Origin: Rhipicephalus microplus
Lineage: Eukaryota > Arthropoda > Arachnida > Ixodida > Ixodidae
Length of the DNA: 64,000 nt
Reading direction: 5' to 3'
NCBI RefSeq assembly: GCF_043290135.1
Contig: NC_134701.1
Coordinates: 98,200,202-98,264,201 of the forward strand
Position numbers and translations under genes: made by a program. Shown piece by piece: positions 22,861 to 33,179 of this stretch. The notes beneath the pieces are model-generated. The model did not search any database, was not told the DNA's origin, and worked only from the letters and a program-made list of their open reading frames with translations. Numbering within the stretch: the first letter of the stretch is position 1; the number at the start of each line of letters is the position of its first letter.

Positions 22861-24084
22861 ATTAAAAACGAAACCCGAACAGCGCTTAAGATGAGACACT
22901 ACAGCAGAAGCACATTGTATTAGACAGCTTACTTGAGCGAATAAGTATATATTCAAGGAAACAGGAAACAAAGGGTAACAAGAAAATCAGATGCTGACAA
23001 CCAAGTGCTGCCTTACAACCAGTGTTTCATTCGACACAACAGAGCATCTAAACGTACAAGTATCGTTAAAGGGTGCAATGAAGAGAACAATGACCCGGTA
23101 TCTTGTAATATTCCGGCAGATTTACTTCAAAAATAAAAAAAATCACAGCATATCCCCGGAGTGCATGATGATGAGTGGGCGAAGCTCCGAATACACATCG
23201 GTAAACTGTGAAAGCTTCGTAAACACTGTCCATTTTATCATCAAGTAAAGGCGTGACAAACACTTTCTGAGCATTTAATCACCGCTCCAACGGCTCTGAG
23301 CTCAGGGTCACCTTGTCAGCGCTACTGCGCTGCTTCGTCTTCACGGCCTCTCACTGCAGTCTGCTACAGCCGCTTTCTGAACCCTGCACTACGCAATCTT
23401 CGTCGCCATTCCTCTAAGCACACAGACTGCCACCGAAAGAAGATGCGGGCCAAGAGCGAACGTATTTTATGGCTGTGCCTCTAGCAGTTTCCTATAAACT
23501 AAAACAGGCATCAAAGTGTGTACACTTCGATGCCTGTTCTAGCGAGAGCCGCCGCTCCATCTAGGGAGCACGATTAGTGTTATTGGTGTGAACGCCACAG
23601 CGCCATCGCCATCACATCAAATGAGAAAGCCATGTTCTAGTGGTGCGAGCGCCACAGCGTGATCGCCATCGCCACCTCATCAAGTAAAAAACAATTGCCC
23701 CGTATCTGCATGTTTCACTGCAGATGGCATCGAAGGACAATAGTCTCGAGTCTGAAGAGAGTGAACAAAACGTTGATGTTATGTGTGAGAAAATCAGTGA
23801 ATTTTAATGTGGAGGCGGTGCGTTAGAGTGCGCCGATCCGTGCAGCGAAGTCAAACGAACGCATGAAGGCACGTGAGACACGTGTGTCGTCTGGTACTTA
23901 TCTCCAAAAACGAAGAAAGGCGTGTGCGCCTCCCCCGGAGGCAAATAGGTGTAGAACGCAAAGCAATGAGCAGGTGCCACCACCACGTCGTCTCAGCAAA
24001 TAGTAGGAAACACTTGCCTTTTTCTGCATAGCGTTACATTGTCAGCACAGCATGATAAACGCTATGGTCCTTGATAATATTAAT
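22861..24084. other. Unassigned sequence with a short tandem duplication
   Basis: Contains GTGGGCGAAGCTCCGAATACAC near 23175, a motif common to tick dispersed repeats. It also holds the ~56-bp duplication at 23584-23694. I see no gene. Confidence 0.4.
23584..23694 (+). repeat. ~56-bp tandem duplication (GAACGCCACAGCG)
   Basis: Two adjacent units begin TGTGAACGCCACAGCGCCATC (23587) and TGCGAGCGCCACAGCGTGATC (23643) and end with a CATCAAATGAGAAA / CATCAAGTAAAAAA motif. Confidence 0.7.
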
Positions 24085-24370
24085 TTATGCCTTCTCTAGT
24101 GTAAAGCGACACATACAGAATATTGACGTGTTGTTATTGTCCCCCGCAAAGGCGCAGAAATTGCTTTTTAATTAATAATAGCACCCCTATGAATGCTAGA
24201 TTTTGATGAAAATTGGTGAGCGCTGCGGACGGGGTTGGATTTTGGCCGTTTAGGGTACCCCTTTGGTGCACAAACCAACAAATGTACTGACAGACATACA
24301 GACAGCCAGACAGACCGACCTAAATTTTTCGTTGAAGTACCCCGAAATAGACTATCGTCTTTGAAAAACT
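24085..24370 (+). repeat. Dispersed ~300-bp repeat (copy in + orientation)
   Basis: Shares TATGCCTTCT, AGAATATTGACGTGTTGTTA, AATTGCTTTTTA, GCTGCGGA, AGCCAGACAGAC, AATTTTT and TATCGTC in the same order with the reverse complement of 54620-54936. The AGACAGACAGCCAGACAGACC part gives a short low-complexity core. No coding region. Confidence 0.7.
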
Positions 24371-25419
24371 GAGTACTAGCTGTGCGAGTACTCCTTGGCC
24401 ATGGTCATAGCGACGACTACTACGAAAAACAACGGCGGACAAGCCTACGCCTCAAGGAGCTCGTACCTAAAAGCCACGATACATTGTGAAAGATACATAA
24501 GCTTCTTGCGCTGATGACGGCACTCACACACATATCACACGTTTTTTCAATGTAGTTGGAGTCGCATATCTCACGTGATGTTCGGTTCACATGGCGTTTT
24601 CGTATATTGCACGGAGTTGCGGAGTTGTTCGCAACTTGGTAACTACCAACAGAACCCTTCATTATATTGCGGCGTTCCCTAAAGCCTTCCGTAACGCATT
24701 CGTCACGAGTCGCTGATCTTAAGCTACCTCAAGCAGACAAGGAAGGCGAACTCTTATTTGCTCCGATAGCTGTCTGCGAATAGAAGACGGGTGCTGCTGT
24801 ATAAGAAACAACTTCGAAGTTAGGAATGGAGACCTTCCAAAGGCAATGCAGCTCCTGGCAAAATTTTAAAGAGCCTGAATTTTAGAAGCTATCCTCGTCA
24901 CTGTGGTCGACGAAGGGCATGGATATTTCAGTGTTCTCTGCGAAAGCGCATAGACTGGAGGTCCTCTCCCGCGTCATGTTTTAGAACAGGCCACTAGTCA
25001 GTGCCTCGGCAGGAGGTTTCTGTAGCATTCGTTAGGTTTATTTATGGGGAGTATAACTGCCTCTTCAGAAAGCCTTAAGAAGGACGACGACGAACTGCCA
25101 ATGTGGCAGAATGCTGATTGTTTGAGTTCCAAGGTTTCTTTAGAGGCGAAGCTTTTTAAAGCGGCACCCGTTAGTTCCTCGTAGTAGTGCGTAACATGTC
25201 TAACGCTTTGACCTGCAAGGTGGTGCGGGGGGGGGGGGGGGAGTTTTCTCCTGCGCGTTGTTGAATAAAAATTCACAGCGTGCGCGTTAACTAAAAAGCG
25301 AATGCTCCTGTCTCTCATTCCCCATTAGCAGCCAGTGGCATGTACATTGAGCACTACCTGACAAGAAAGGGTTGCTACGTTCTGCTTGCTGGGCGTAACC
25401 TCTTTGGTTTCAGAATGGT
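24371..25419. other. Unassigned sequence with poly-G tract
   Basis: A 14-15 base G run lies near 25227. Frames of 80-106 codons on the minus strand have no recognisable domain. Confidence 0.4.
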
Positions 25420-26330
25420 TTAGCGAGAATTGGACCGCAGTGCCATGAATACAGTGAACTAGTATATACCATGAACTCGAGGTGGTTAAAAGTGGCAAGT
25501 AGACACGAAGCGCAAGCCGTAAGAAAGTGTGTGTGCACCACCTCTCGTTTAGTCCCTGGAATGTTCGCTAGACGACTGTGCTTGTATATGCGGAATATAA
25601 AATGAAAAGATGCGAGATGATGGTACTAGAAGTGTTGACTAGATGGACGAACGGACACACAGACGGATACATGGACGGACGCACGGATGGCTGCACGAAC
25701 GGATGTACGCATGGACATACGCAGGGGCAGATGCACGGACGAACGCAGAAATGGACGCACGGATAGACGTGTGGATGCACGAACAGACCCACGCAGAACT
25801 GGCTGATGGATGCACAGACGGTCACACAGATGGACGCATAAATGGAGGGAAGCGAGAACGAATGGACGGAAAAAGGTTTAGCGGGCGTTGGGCCGCAGTG
25901 CCATGAATACAGTGAACTAGTATATACCATGAACTCGAGATGGTTAAAGGTGGGAGACGCGAAGCGCAAGCCGTAAGCAAGTGTGCGTGTGCTACCCCTC
26001 GTTTAGTCCTTGAAATGTTCACTGGATTGCGGTGCTTCTATGTGCGGAATATATCATGAAAAGATGCGAGAGTTTGGTACTTGGAGTGTTGATAGATGGA
26101 TGAACGGACACAGACAGATACGTGGACGAATGCATGGATAGCTGCACGCACGGATGGACGCATGAACGGACGCAGGGGTGGATGCATGGACGAACGCTGG
26201 GATAGACGCACGGATGGATCTGTGGACGCACGAACAGACACACGCACGGACGGGCGGTTGGAAGTACGGATGGTCACACAGACGGACGTTAGGACGAACG
26301 GAAGCAAGAACGAATGAACGGATGAACGCT
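25420..26330 (+). repeat. Two tandem units: unique flank, head sequence and degenerate GGACGNAC minisatellite
   Basis: A ~455-bp unit occurs twice in tandem. Each unit starts with the flank GCCGCAGTGCCATGAATACAG...CATGAACTCGAG (about 25435 and 25890). It continues with the head TTTAGTCCNTGGAATGTTC (about 25550 and 26005) and runs into a ~200-bp minisatellite of degenerate 8-base steps such as GGACGCAC and GGATGGAC (25640-25870 and 26092-26325). The frames here with repeated TDG or HPS-type residues are repeat artefacts. The second array ends in GAACGCTTCGCCTCACTC, a terminal motif also seen at 46016. Confidence 0.8.
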
Positions 26331-26422
26331 TCGCCTCACTCTCCATCACTCACCCTGTGGATAAGCAGCCATTTTTGTAATTTTCTTTTCGCCGGTCAAG
26401 CGCGGTCTCCTGCTGGTGTGAG

Positions 26423-27848
26423 ATGGAGGTAGAGCCATACGACAGACTACAGGGCACCGGAATGACCTCGGGTGTTGCTTCCAGGAAGCGCTACAGCTCC
26501 GAGAGTGGCACTGACAGTGATGGCACTGAACCCTACTACGTCAGCGGTGATGAATCAGGGGACGAAAACTTCGAGCTAGGGAGAAACCACAAGGGAAAGA
26601 GACAACTTTGAGCATGTCAATCAATTCGAGTGAGCCCACCTTGCGATCTTCGCGGAATACTGAGGTAATAAGCATGCTCTTCATGCCAGTTCTCGCTAGT
26701 GGCAACATGAGACGCCATAACTGGCAAGCCGTGTCTGTACAGCTAGAGGCACTGGGGCCGAATGAAGTAAAGAAGTAAGAGTCAATATCCGCAAGAACAT
26801 TCTAGCGACTGTCATCAATCATGTGACTGCACTTGACTGCGTGTAGTAAAGGAACATAATGGGATTAAAGTCTGCTCTCATATACCGCTTGGCAAATAAG
26901 TGAGCACTGGGGTTTGATGTTACCGAAGCCATTGCCAACTCGTACCTACTAGTCTTGAATAGACCGGCTTCGGAAGATGCCGTTATTACAAGTATATGTT
27001 GTATCGGGACTTCGCAATGCGTAAGAATCACATTTAAGGGCCATTCACTCGCATCGCACGTAAAAGTTGGCAGCTTCCGACAAGCAGTTTGCCCTTCTAT
27101 ACCGAAACAACTTCAGTGCTAGAATTGCATGAAGTTAGGTCACGTAAGTGGTGTGTGCACGAACTTCATGGTCTGTTCCCGATGCACTGGGCACCAGAAT
27201 AAGGACACGTACTGGAGCACGACTCTGAAGTGCTCAATTTGCAACAGGCCACTTGATGTCTCTTTGAAGGACTGCCCTTTTATTCGAAAGGAGCTAACAA
27301 TACTGAAGAAAGGGCTAGAGACGACATCTGACATCAAGAAGCGGCTGCATCCATTAAGTGACGATGGTCCCGTCACCGGCGCTGCACCAAAGCCACCAAA
27401 ACCTCGTCGCCTCGCGAAGCCCGTTAAAAACCACCTCCACCTCTTTCAATCTGGCCAAGCGCTGTCGGGTCTAAGATCAAAGGCACTTCTGCTAGCTTTG
27501 GAGCTGACGCTTTATCCTTATTATCTAGTCAGAGCGCAGCCAAGTGATACCTCTACCAGCAATGTAGGTGACGATTGGCCCGAACTCTCAAAGATACATG
27601 CGCCTGATGAGAGGCATCAGACTTCGACAGTGAGGGGCACTTCATCAAAACCTCATAACTTAACACACGTAGGAGAACTTATCGGCATGGTCAGCAGCCT
27701 GATCAGTGATATGCCTGTGCTGCTGAGCAAGATGCAGACACCGACAGCTCAAAGAGTGTTGCTACTCCTTCCCACCATCACTCCAGTTCTCGCAAGCTTT
27801 CAGAAGTCTGCTGCCTGCTGCTTGCGAACACAAGCTGCACCATCATGA
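26423..27848 (+). pseudogene. LINE ORF1 (Gag-like, zinc-knuckle) broken into two parts
   Basis: The N-terminal part (26423-26611) starts MEVEPYDRLQGTG and stops after KGKRQL at 26611. The 239-codon C-terminal part (27129-27848) carries the zinc-knuckle region: CMKLGHVSGVC, then CSRC and CSIC, then a DCPFIRKELTILKK helix. This layout resembles ORF1 of I/Jockey-type LINEs, an RNA-binding protein thought to package the transcript. In the knuckles the expected pattern is partly degraded: a Tyr-Trp replaces a Cys after the second pair. The segment 26612-27128 has stops in all useful frames. The C-terminal third, after about residue 85 of the second part, is low-complexity and unassigned. Confidence 0.6.
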
Positions 27849-28130
27849 CTTCATCATGAGCAAGATTTAGGGTGCATGGAACCGCGCATACAACTTAATG
27901 CAACGAATGTGCTCAATTCATTGAGACACGGATTTGACTCACCGTCTGTGACGTTAAGCACATAACTGCCATTTTGTCGATGGCATGAGTGGCATTTTTC
28001 TCCCTCTCTACATCTCTTTACCTTTCATTCTCCTTACCCTCGCCCCAGTGCGAGTTAGCTTACCAGGAACAGCCATGGTTAACCTCCCTGCCTTTATTTC
28101 ATCCTTGTTTTCTTTCTCTCTCTTAAGAAG
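26423..28130 (+). mobile_element. LINE with ORF1 and 3' UTR but no ORF2
   Basis: ORF1 starts at 26423 and is followed at 27990-28130 by a pyrimidine-rich UTR. Its motif GCGAGTTAGCTTACCAGGA...ATGGTTAACCTCCCTGCC is related to the 3' UTR of the LINE fragment at 366-836. No endonuclease or RT coding sequence lies between. The copy has either lost ORF2 by internal deletion or belongs to a non-autonomous derivative. Confidence 0.6.
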
Positions 28131-28560
28131 TGTCCGACTTTCTTCCCACAAAGATGTCCTTTAAGAGAGAGCTTGTTTGCAGTTGATGTCAAGGACTCAC
28201 ACTTTTACTTCCCGTCAGACCATGTCTTCGGATAGGCGAGCAAATGCATCGTGCACAACGAGGGGTTCAGGTTTCAAGACTAATGTTGAATCAGTATGAA
28301 GAACCTTTTAGCGACACACAGCTTTTATTTGCTTGCCGCCTTCATTTACCTCTATGGCAAAGGTGTTAGATGCGAAGCAGTTCTTTGACTACCTTGTTTG
28401 ACGCTGCCCGTCCATGCCTGTGTGCCATATCCCCGCAAGGCGTTCTCCCCGCGGTAGTTGTTGGAAAAATGGCAAGTACGTCAAGTCGGAGCGCCACGTC
28501 GACGCCACTCTCTGACTCACGCGCAGGAGCTGCTGATTTCTCCCAACACAGCTAGGTTGT
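28131..28560. other. Unassigned flank of the large LTR element
   Basis: Contains a 61-codon frame at 28370-28555 with no recognisable domain. The LTR begins at 28561. Confidence 0.4.
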
Positions 28561-30059
28561 AGTTAGTATGAGACACCAATTACCAGCATGTTGGGTGCAG
28601 CGCAAGTAATGCGGCTTATGTAGAGCGCGTAGCCAGTTCCCGGCCCTTCAACTAGCGTACCCGATCGGTTTCGCAAAGGCGAACGCAGAAGACCTCGAGC
28701 ATAGGAAAGAAAGGAGACTTCTTCGTTCGCACAGTCCACCAGCGGAGCCGTCAAGGTCGCCCCCGTTCGGAATTAGAAGGGGGAAGCTTGCTCGGAAAAG
28801 CGTCTGTTAAGAAGTAGGTCAGGCGCCACCGTCTGAGTTTTAAGCCATTGTTGGCATGCGCGCGTGCCATTGAGAATGACGCGGGAACGCGACCACTTGG
28901 CTGACACAGACATAGTGGTGGCAGGGAGACGAGCATAATCTCTCCCGCTGTTGTTAGGATGTCAGGGCACCTCGCTGTCGCATGCACACCTGGTAAGTGC
29001 ACGGGGCCCCATGGTGTACCCACCGCTCTTAAGGCCAAACCTCATAAGCGCGAAAATGCACGCGACAGCGACAAGCGACGCGACGTAGATCGGCTTCGCG
29101 CGATCAGTCGCTAGCGCAGGCAAACCTCATTCACGGGACGGCTTCGGCGAGCGAATTCCACTGTTCCTGGCATGAGGCCGTCTACTCGCACCAAGAAAAC
29201 CGCGTAGCGAGCGGCACGCAATTTAAAAATAAGATAATTTTTGTGTAATGAAACGGAAAGTGTTTATTATTGCCTTGCAGCACTTTTTTATATGCACATG
29301 CGTAATAAACAATGCGTTATTTCTTGTTGCGCATACGTGACTCGGGCAGGGTCACGTGCACCTATGTAGTCTTTGTCTTTTCCGGTATTTTGCTAATGGC
29401 TGCTTGAGCCCAGCACTTGCGGGCGATGAGCGACGGTTTCCAAATCTGGAGAACCGAGCGATCGCGCGAAAACGAACACGCGACACGTCGCGCGAACGCC
29501 CTGTTTCGTCGCTCCTAGCGTCGCTCCTCGCCGTCGCGTGCATTTTCGCACTTATGAGGTTTGGCCCCGAGGGAGGCTTCTAGGAAGCAACAGTTAATGA
29601 GAGAACTGATGAGGCTCGAGCGTGAGAACGGCTGCCGATGGAAGTCGGCCGACAGAGACAGCAAGGCCTGGCATGGGAGAGAGTGTGCCTCAGGGAGAAC
29701 CTATCCCTTTGCGAGTAATATTTGGTAACGTGGTTTTTACCAACGCAGTGTCCATTATGAAAGTGTTTGTGCGATTGGTTGTAATGATGCGAGTCCCAAT
29801 ATGTGATTGGTTTGCGTGAAGACTCCTTGTTCAACTGAGGGATGAAAAGAGAGTATTTGAATCTGAAATAGAGAGCGGATTTTCGGGCTTGGACTCTGGC
29901 AATAGCCTGAGGCTGCAATAAAGCGTCTCTTCACCGGACTACGGCGCTTCCTTCGCGCTGCCACCGTGCACTCGAGTCATCGAGGGGACCCATTCCGAAC
30001 CTCAAACATCTTTCCTCCTTAGCTAGTGTTAAAGATAGTCGAGGAGGAGGAAATTACCT
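28561..30059 (+). repeat. 5' LTR (interrupted by a TIR element)
   Basis: Aligns with 35266-36225 except for the 534-bp insertion at 29033-29566. It ends around GAAATTACCT, diverged from TAACT in the 3' LTR. An AATAAAG string near 29915 could act as polyadenylation signal. Confidence 0.8.
29033..29566. mobile_element. 534-bp DNA element with ~48-bp terminal inverted repeats (MITE-like)
   Basis: The left end GGCCAAACCTCATAAGCGCG and the right end, read on the minus strand, GGCCAAACCTCATAAGTGCG are inverted repeats. They continue with few mismatches through AAAATGCACGCGAC to about 48 bp. The 3' LTR holds the empty site CTCTTAGGGAGG at 35730, which shows this is an insertion. There is no transposase; the interior is CpG-rich at the ends and AT-rich at 29220-29330. 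TTAA adjoins the left end but not the right one, so I do not assign a superfamily. Confidence 0.85.
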
Positions 30060-30469
30060 GATGCAGTCGACTTGGAGTGGAAAGCCCACTGTGAAGAATG
30101 TGCTGAAGTCCGCGAAGCTGACAAGACGCACGCTGCTTCGGGAACGGCTGGTGTGCTGCTAAAAGCAGCGTTGGCATCCAGTACGAGCCTGCCGGTCAAC
30201 AATGGAGCCTTGAGTTGGGCAGCGCTAGAGCGCTGCGCATCATTGAACGAGAGCAGAGCTAAAGGTCGTCGTTCGGCGACGGACTTGCCGGAGAGGCTTT
30301 GCACGGTGCTGCTTCAGGAGCAGAGCAGCAGCGACAGTCAATGTGAGTCAGCGACAGGGGTGATCGGGCGGAGACCTGCTGCATTGGAAGTGGTCATCGC
30401 ACATAGCGTTGGTGACGAGACGGACGCAGTTTCATTTGTCATGTTCATAGGGCGACGCATCACTGCAAG
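30060..30469 (+). other. Leader of the LTR element
   Basis: Lies between the 5' LTR and gag. TGATGCAGTCGACTTGGAG follows at the LTR edge in the place of a primer-binding site, with TGA where TGG would be expected, so it is probably mutated. A 133-codon frame at 30072-30473 has no recognisable domain. Confidence 0.5.
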
Positions 30470-31291
30470 GTGAGGCCTGCTTTGTGCACTCTCGGGGCCC
30501 CCCAAATTTGTTTTTACCGAATGCACTTGCGTTCAGGCACTCTCTGGAAAATAGCGGATTCAGATAAAGATGCGATAGAAGATGGCAGTGTGAATGAATC
30601 GGATCGCACCCGCGAGTTGCTGCTTGAGATTGAAGTGCTAAAGCTCAATCTTGAGCTAGAAAAGATGAGATCATCGCGCACCTTGTCAGAGGAGCCGGAA
30701 AACCGGACCCAGCATTCTAGTATCTCACGGTACGCGAAAGAACTGAAAGCAGTCTTAGCACCTACGCCCACTAATGAGCCTATGATTCCCGCTTATTTCA
30801 AACATGTGGACGCTCTGTTTGCGGCATTGAGCATACCCGAGGGAATACAGGGTACGATTATACTGCCATTTTTAAGTTACAACATGCGCACGTTCGTCGC
30901 CAATCAGGCAGAGGCTGGGGTGATGCCGTACTCGGATTTGAAGTCTAGAGTGCTAAAGGAGCTGCGTATGACTCCGAGCGAGTACAGTCATATGTTTGTG
31001 GAAATCAAAAAAGAGGAAGGCGAATCTTGGAATCAAGTGATGGCGCGCCTGGAGACCATGTTCACTTACTACGTTAGAAGAAGAGAAGTGGAGACATTTG
31101 AAGGTTTTCAGGAGCGGCTGATAGTGGACAGGCTAAAACAGTTAATGCCAGATGATCTCCGCTCGCTGGTAACTCAGCAGAAAGTAAAGGTTTGGTTGAG
31201 GCCCTCAAATATAGCGGAAGTAGCGGCCAATTTCGAAGAAAGCCTAGGCAGTGGCAGGCAAGGCAGCTACCGCAATGACGGGCCAGGATAA
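30470..31291 (+). pseudogene. Gag protein of the gypsy-like element, truncated by stops
   Basis: The 273-codon frame has a more plausible start at Met18 (30521), where the protein begins MHLRSGTLW. Residues ~45-65 form an amphipathic, probably coiled-coil helix (LLLEIEVLKLNLELEKM). Residues ~95-255 resemble the Ty3/gypsy Gag capsid region, with PAYFKHVDALFAAL, PFLSYNMRTF, LKELRMTPSEYSHMF and SWNQVMARLETMFTYY. Gag assembles the particle that packages element RNA. The frame stops at TAA 31289-31291 and continues in the same frame into the knuckle, so the break is a nonsense mutation and not the natural end. Confidence 0.72.
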
Positions 31292-31351
31292 TCTAAATAT
31301 AGGTTGCCAGCCAAACCATCGGCTAGTGCTAGTTTCAGCCTTACTTATGGA

Positions 31352-31579
31352 GTATGCTTTCGATGCGGATGGCACGGTCACTTCTAAAGAGATTGCGAGC
31401 TGTCCCGTGACACAGCTGCTAATAAAGCAGAAGTTTCTTGTGTAGCTGCCCAGAATGAGCGAACACTTGAAAGCCGAGTTGCACCGTCGCGACACTCTCC
31501 CACTGTGCAAAACTCGCTGATAAGGGATCCGCAGATTGAGATTCTCGTGGGACGCAAGTCCTGTTTTGCACGCGTTGAC
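31352..31579 (+). pseudogene. Gag C-terminal CCHC zinc knuckle and protease N-terminus
   Basis: In the same frame as the Gag ORF, 31355 onward reads CFRCGWHGHF, a stop, then RDC. This is a C-x2-C-x4-H-x4-C nucleocapsid knuckle with an in-frame stop just after the HF and before the last Cys. The frame then stays open through IEILVGRKSCFARVD up to 31579, the expected beta strand before the catalytic Asp of a retroviral-type aspartic protease. It is interrupted at 31580 by the nested element. Confidence 0.65.
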
Positions 31580-32252
31580 TGTCACGGGTCCCGTTAATTA
31601 GGGGGGCGATCGCCGGGCTAATTCCAAAGGTCGAAGTATCGGCCCCCCAAACCGCACCACGAAAGCGTGGACAATTTAGAAGTGGTCCCATGTGGTGCGC
31701 CAGCGGACGCCGGCTGTGGCCCAAAGAACAATTCAGAGCCGAGAGTTGATAAACAAAACAAAATTATATTCTCGATTACGGCAGATCAAAACGATACACA
31801 AGTATGCACACTCGACAATATTTGAATACAATATGTCACCAATCAAACAACGTACTACACAGTACAATCAACCACACTCGAAACAACAGACACAGACAAC
31901 AATACGCACTACAATGCAGTCGCATGCATCGAACAACCCAGACACTTAAAGACTAAAGAGTTAGAAATCTTATTCAGTCCAGAGTTCTTGGAACAAACGT
32001 CTGAATGATTTTCTTCCGAGAATACCTCACTCAAAGTCCAGCGTTGTTGTCGTTCCGCTGCCCCCGAAGTTTCTCTTCCAGGAAACCTCGCGTCTTCAAT
32101 TGAACGTTCTCCACACACCAAACTTGTTCGCCGGTAATACGTCGGCTTCCCACGTGCAGCTGTTGCCACGCGTCTTCGCTCGCTGGCGATAGACACACAC
32201 TCTTGCCTGTAGCTCGAGTCTTTACCCCTCAGGTGGAAATCCTCTTCATCTC

Positions 32253-32505
32253 CTCCTTTGTCACTGAGGACAAAAGGCTTCGCCGACAAGGCGGAACAGC
32301 CTACGCACTCTGACGCAATATTCCTTCTTCTCCAGCTTTGTCACTAAGGGCAAAACCTTCGCCGACAGGCACGGCGGAACACCCTGTGCACTCCGGCGCA
32401 TACTTTCTTCTTTTCCTCCTTTGTCACTAAAGACAACACCTTCACCGACCGACACAGCGGAATAACCACACGCACGCTGGCGCTAACCTCCTTCTTCTCC
32501 TTCGC
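32253..32505. repeat. Three ~80-83-bp tandem units
   Basis: Units start at 32253, 32333 and 32416 with CTCCTTTGTCACT-like sequence, continue with ACCTTCGCCGACA and a GGCGGAACA motif, and end with CCTTCTTCTCC. They lie inside the nested TG...CA element. Confidence 0.85.
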
Positions 32506-32539
32506 GACAAATGTTACAAATCACCTGTGCTGCGAAAAC

Positions 32540-32643
32540 TAACGTGTTAAAATGTTCTTTTTTCCTGTGTATCCATCTCTTATGTAATACCCCCCAGTGG
32601 GGTTCTTAAGGAAATAAAAATGAATGATTGAATGAATGAATGA
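32540..32643 (+). mobile_element. Possible LINE 3' tail with (AATG)n
   Basis: CTCTTATGTAATACCCCCC, AGTGGGGTTCTTAAGG, AATAAAAATG and (AATG)n follow each other. The same style of ending occurs at 39770-39840. It is too short to classify and may instead be the polyadenylation region of the surrounding LTR-like element. Confidence 0.4.
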
Positions 32644-33009
32644 ATCTCCCATCTTTGCTGCTCGGTTAAATACTTTCTGCGCGAGATTCCAGAAAATTCT
32701 CATCATTTCGTCGGCGCGATGCGCAGCGAAGACTGGGGAAAGCGCGAGACGGTTGGAGGGCCGGCCGCGATGGATGAGGCAACCCTGCTTCACCACGCTC
32801 CTTTTCATCGAGAACTTTCCAGGGCTTGCTCGGCCGCCGATGTGAGGAGGTTCGTCGGCGAAACTACATTTTCAAGGGAAGAGAGACGCGCGCCCGTAGC
32901 GTCTTTGGATGCTTGTTTTCTTTTTTTATTGTTGACCTCGAAGCGCCTTTTCGGCCCATCGTCGCGAGAATCGGGCGGCGCGCTGTTTTCGAGCGCTCGT
33001 TTTGGGACA

Positions 33010-33179
33010 TTGACACAGGTGCAGATGTAACAGTGGTACGAGAGGATGATGTATCCGCTGAGATTTTGCGTGAGAGCAGTGGCACAATAAGGCTAACTGA
33101 CGCTTTTGGGCATGGTGTTACCGCACGCCTGTTGCATGTACCTCTCAGTCACCCAACCTCGTCAGGGAGCGCTGTTTAG
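33010..33179 (+). pseudogene. Aspartic protease fragment, downstream of nested insertion
   Basis: Directly after the insertion the frame reads IDTGADVTVVREDD, the catalytic DTG motif of retropepsins. AEILRESSGTIRLTDAFGHGVTARLLHVPL follows in two parts, resembling the flap region. The active-site Asp codon (GAC) is part of the duplicated TTGAC. The insertion therefore sits between Asp and Thr of the motif without shifting the original frame. The fragment stops at 33177-33179. Confidence 0.68.

Larger units (their letters stand above)
31580..33009. mobile_element. 1430-bp TG...CA element nested in the protease (solo LTR-like)
   Basis: The insert starts TGTCACGGGTCCCG and ends TTTTGGGACA, that is, TGTC...GACA LTR-type termini. 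It is flanked by an exact 5-bp duplication TTGAC (31575-31579 and 33010-33014). It contains three ~80-bp tandem units (32253-32505), a possible nested LINE 3' tail at 32540-32643 and no coding domain. A solo LTR left by recombination, or a terminal-repeat non-autonomous element, would fit. The orientation is not determined. Confidence 0.78.

Noticed and set aside
25568..26349. Frames with Cys/Val/His/Pro repeats (133 and 103 codons) that look like repeat proteins
   Set aside because: The period follows the degenerate GGACGNAC minisatellite and the frames are open on both strands.
32253..32505. CRISPR-like repeats
   Set aside because: Three contiguous ~80-bp units without spacers in a eukaryotic retroelement; ordinary tandem repeat.
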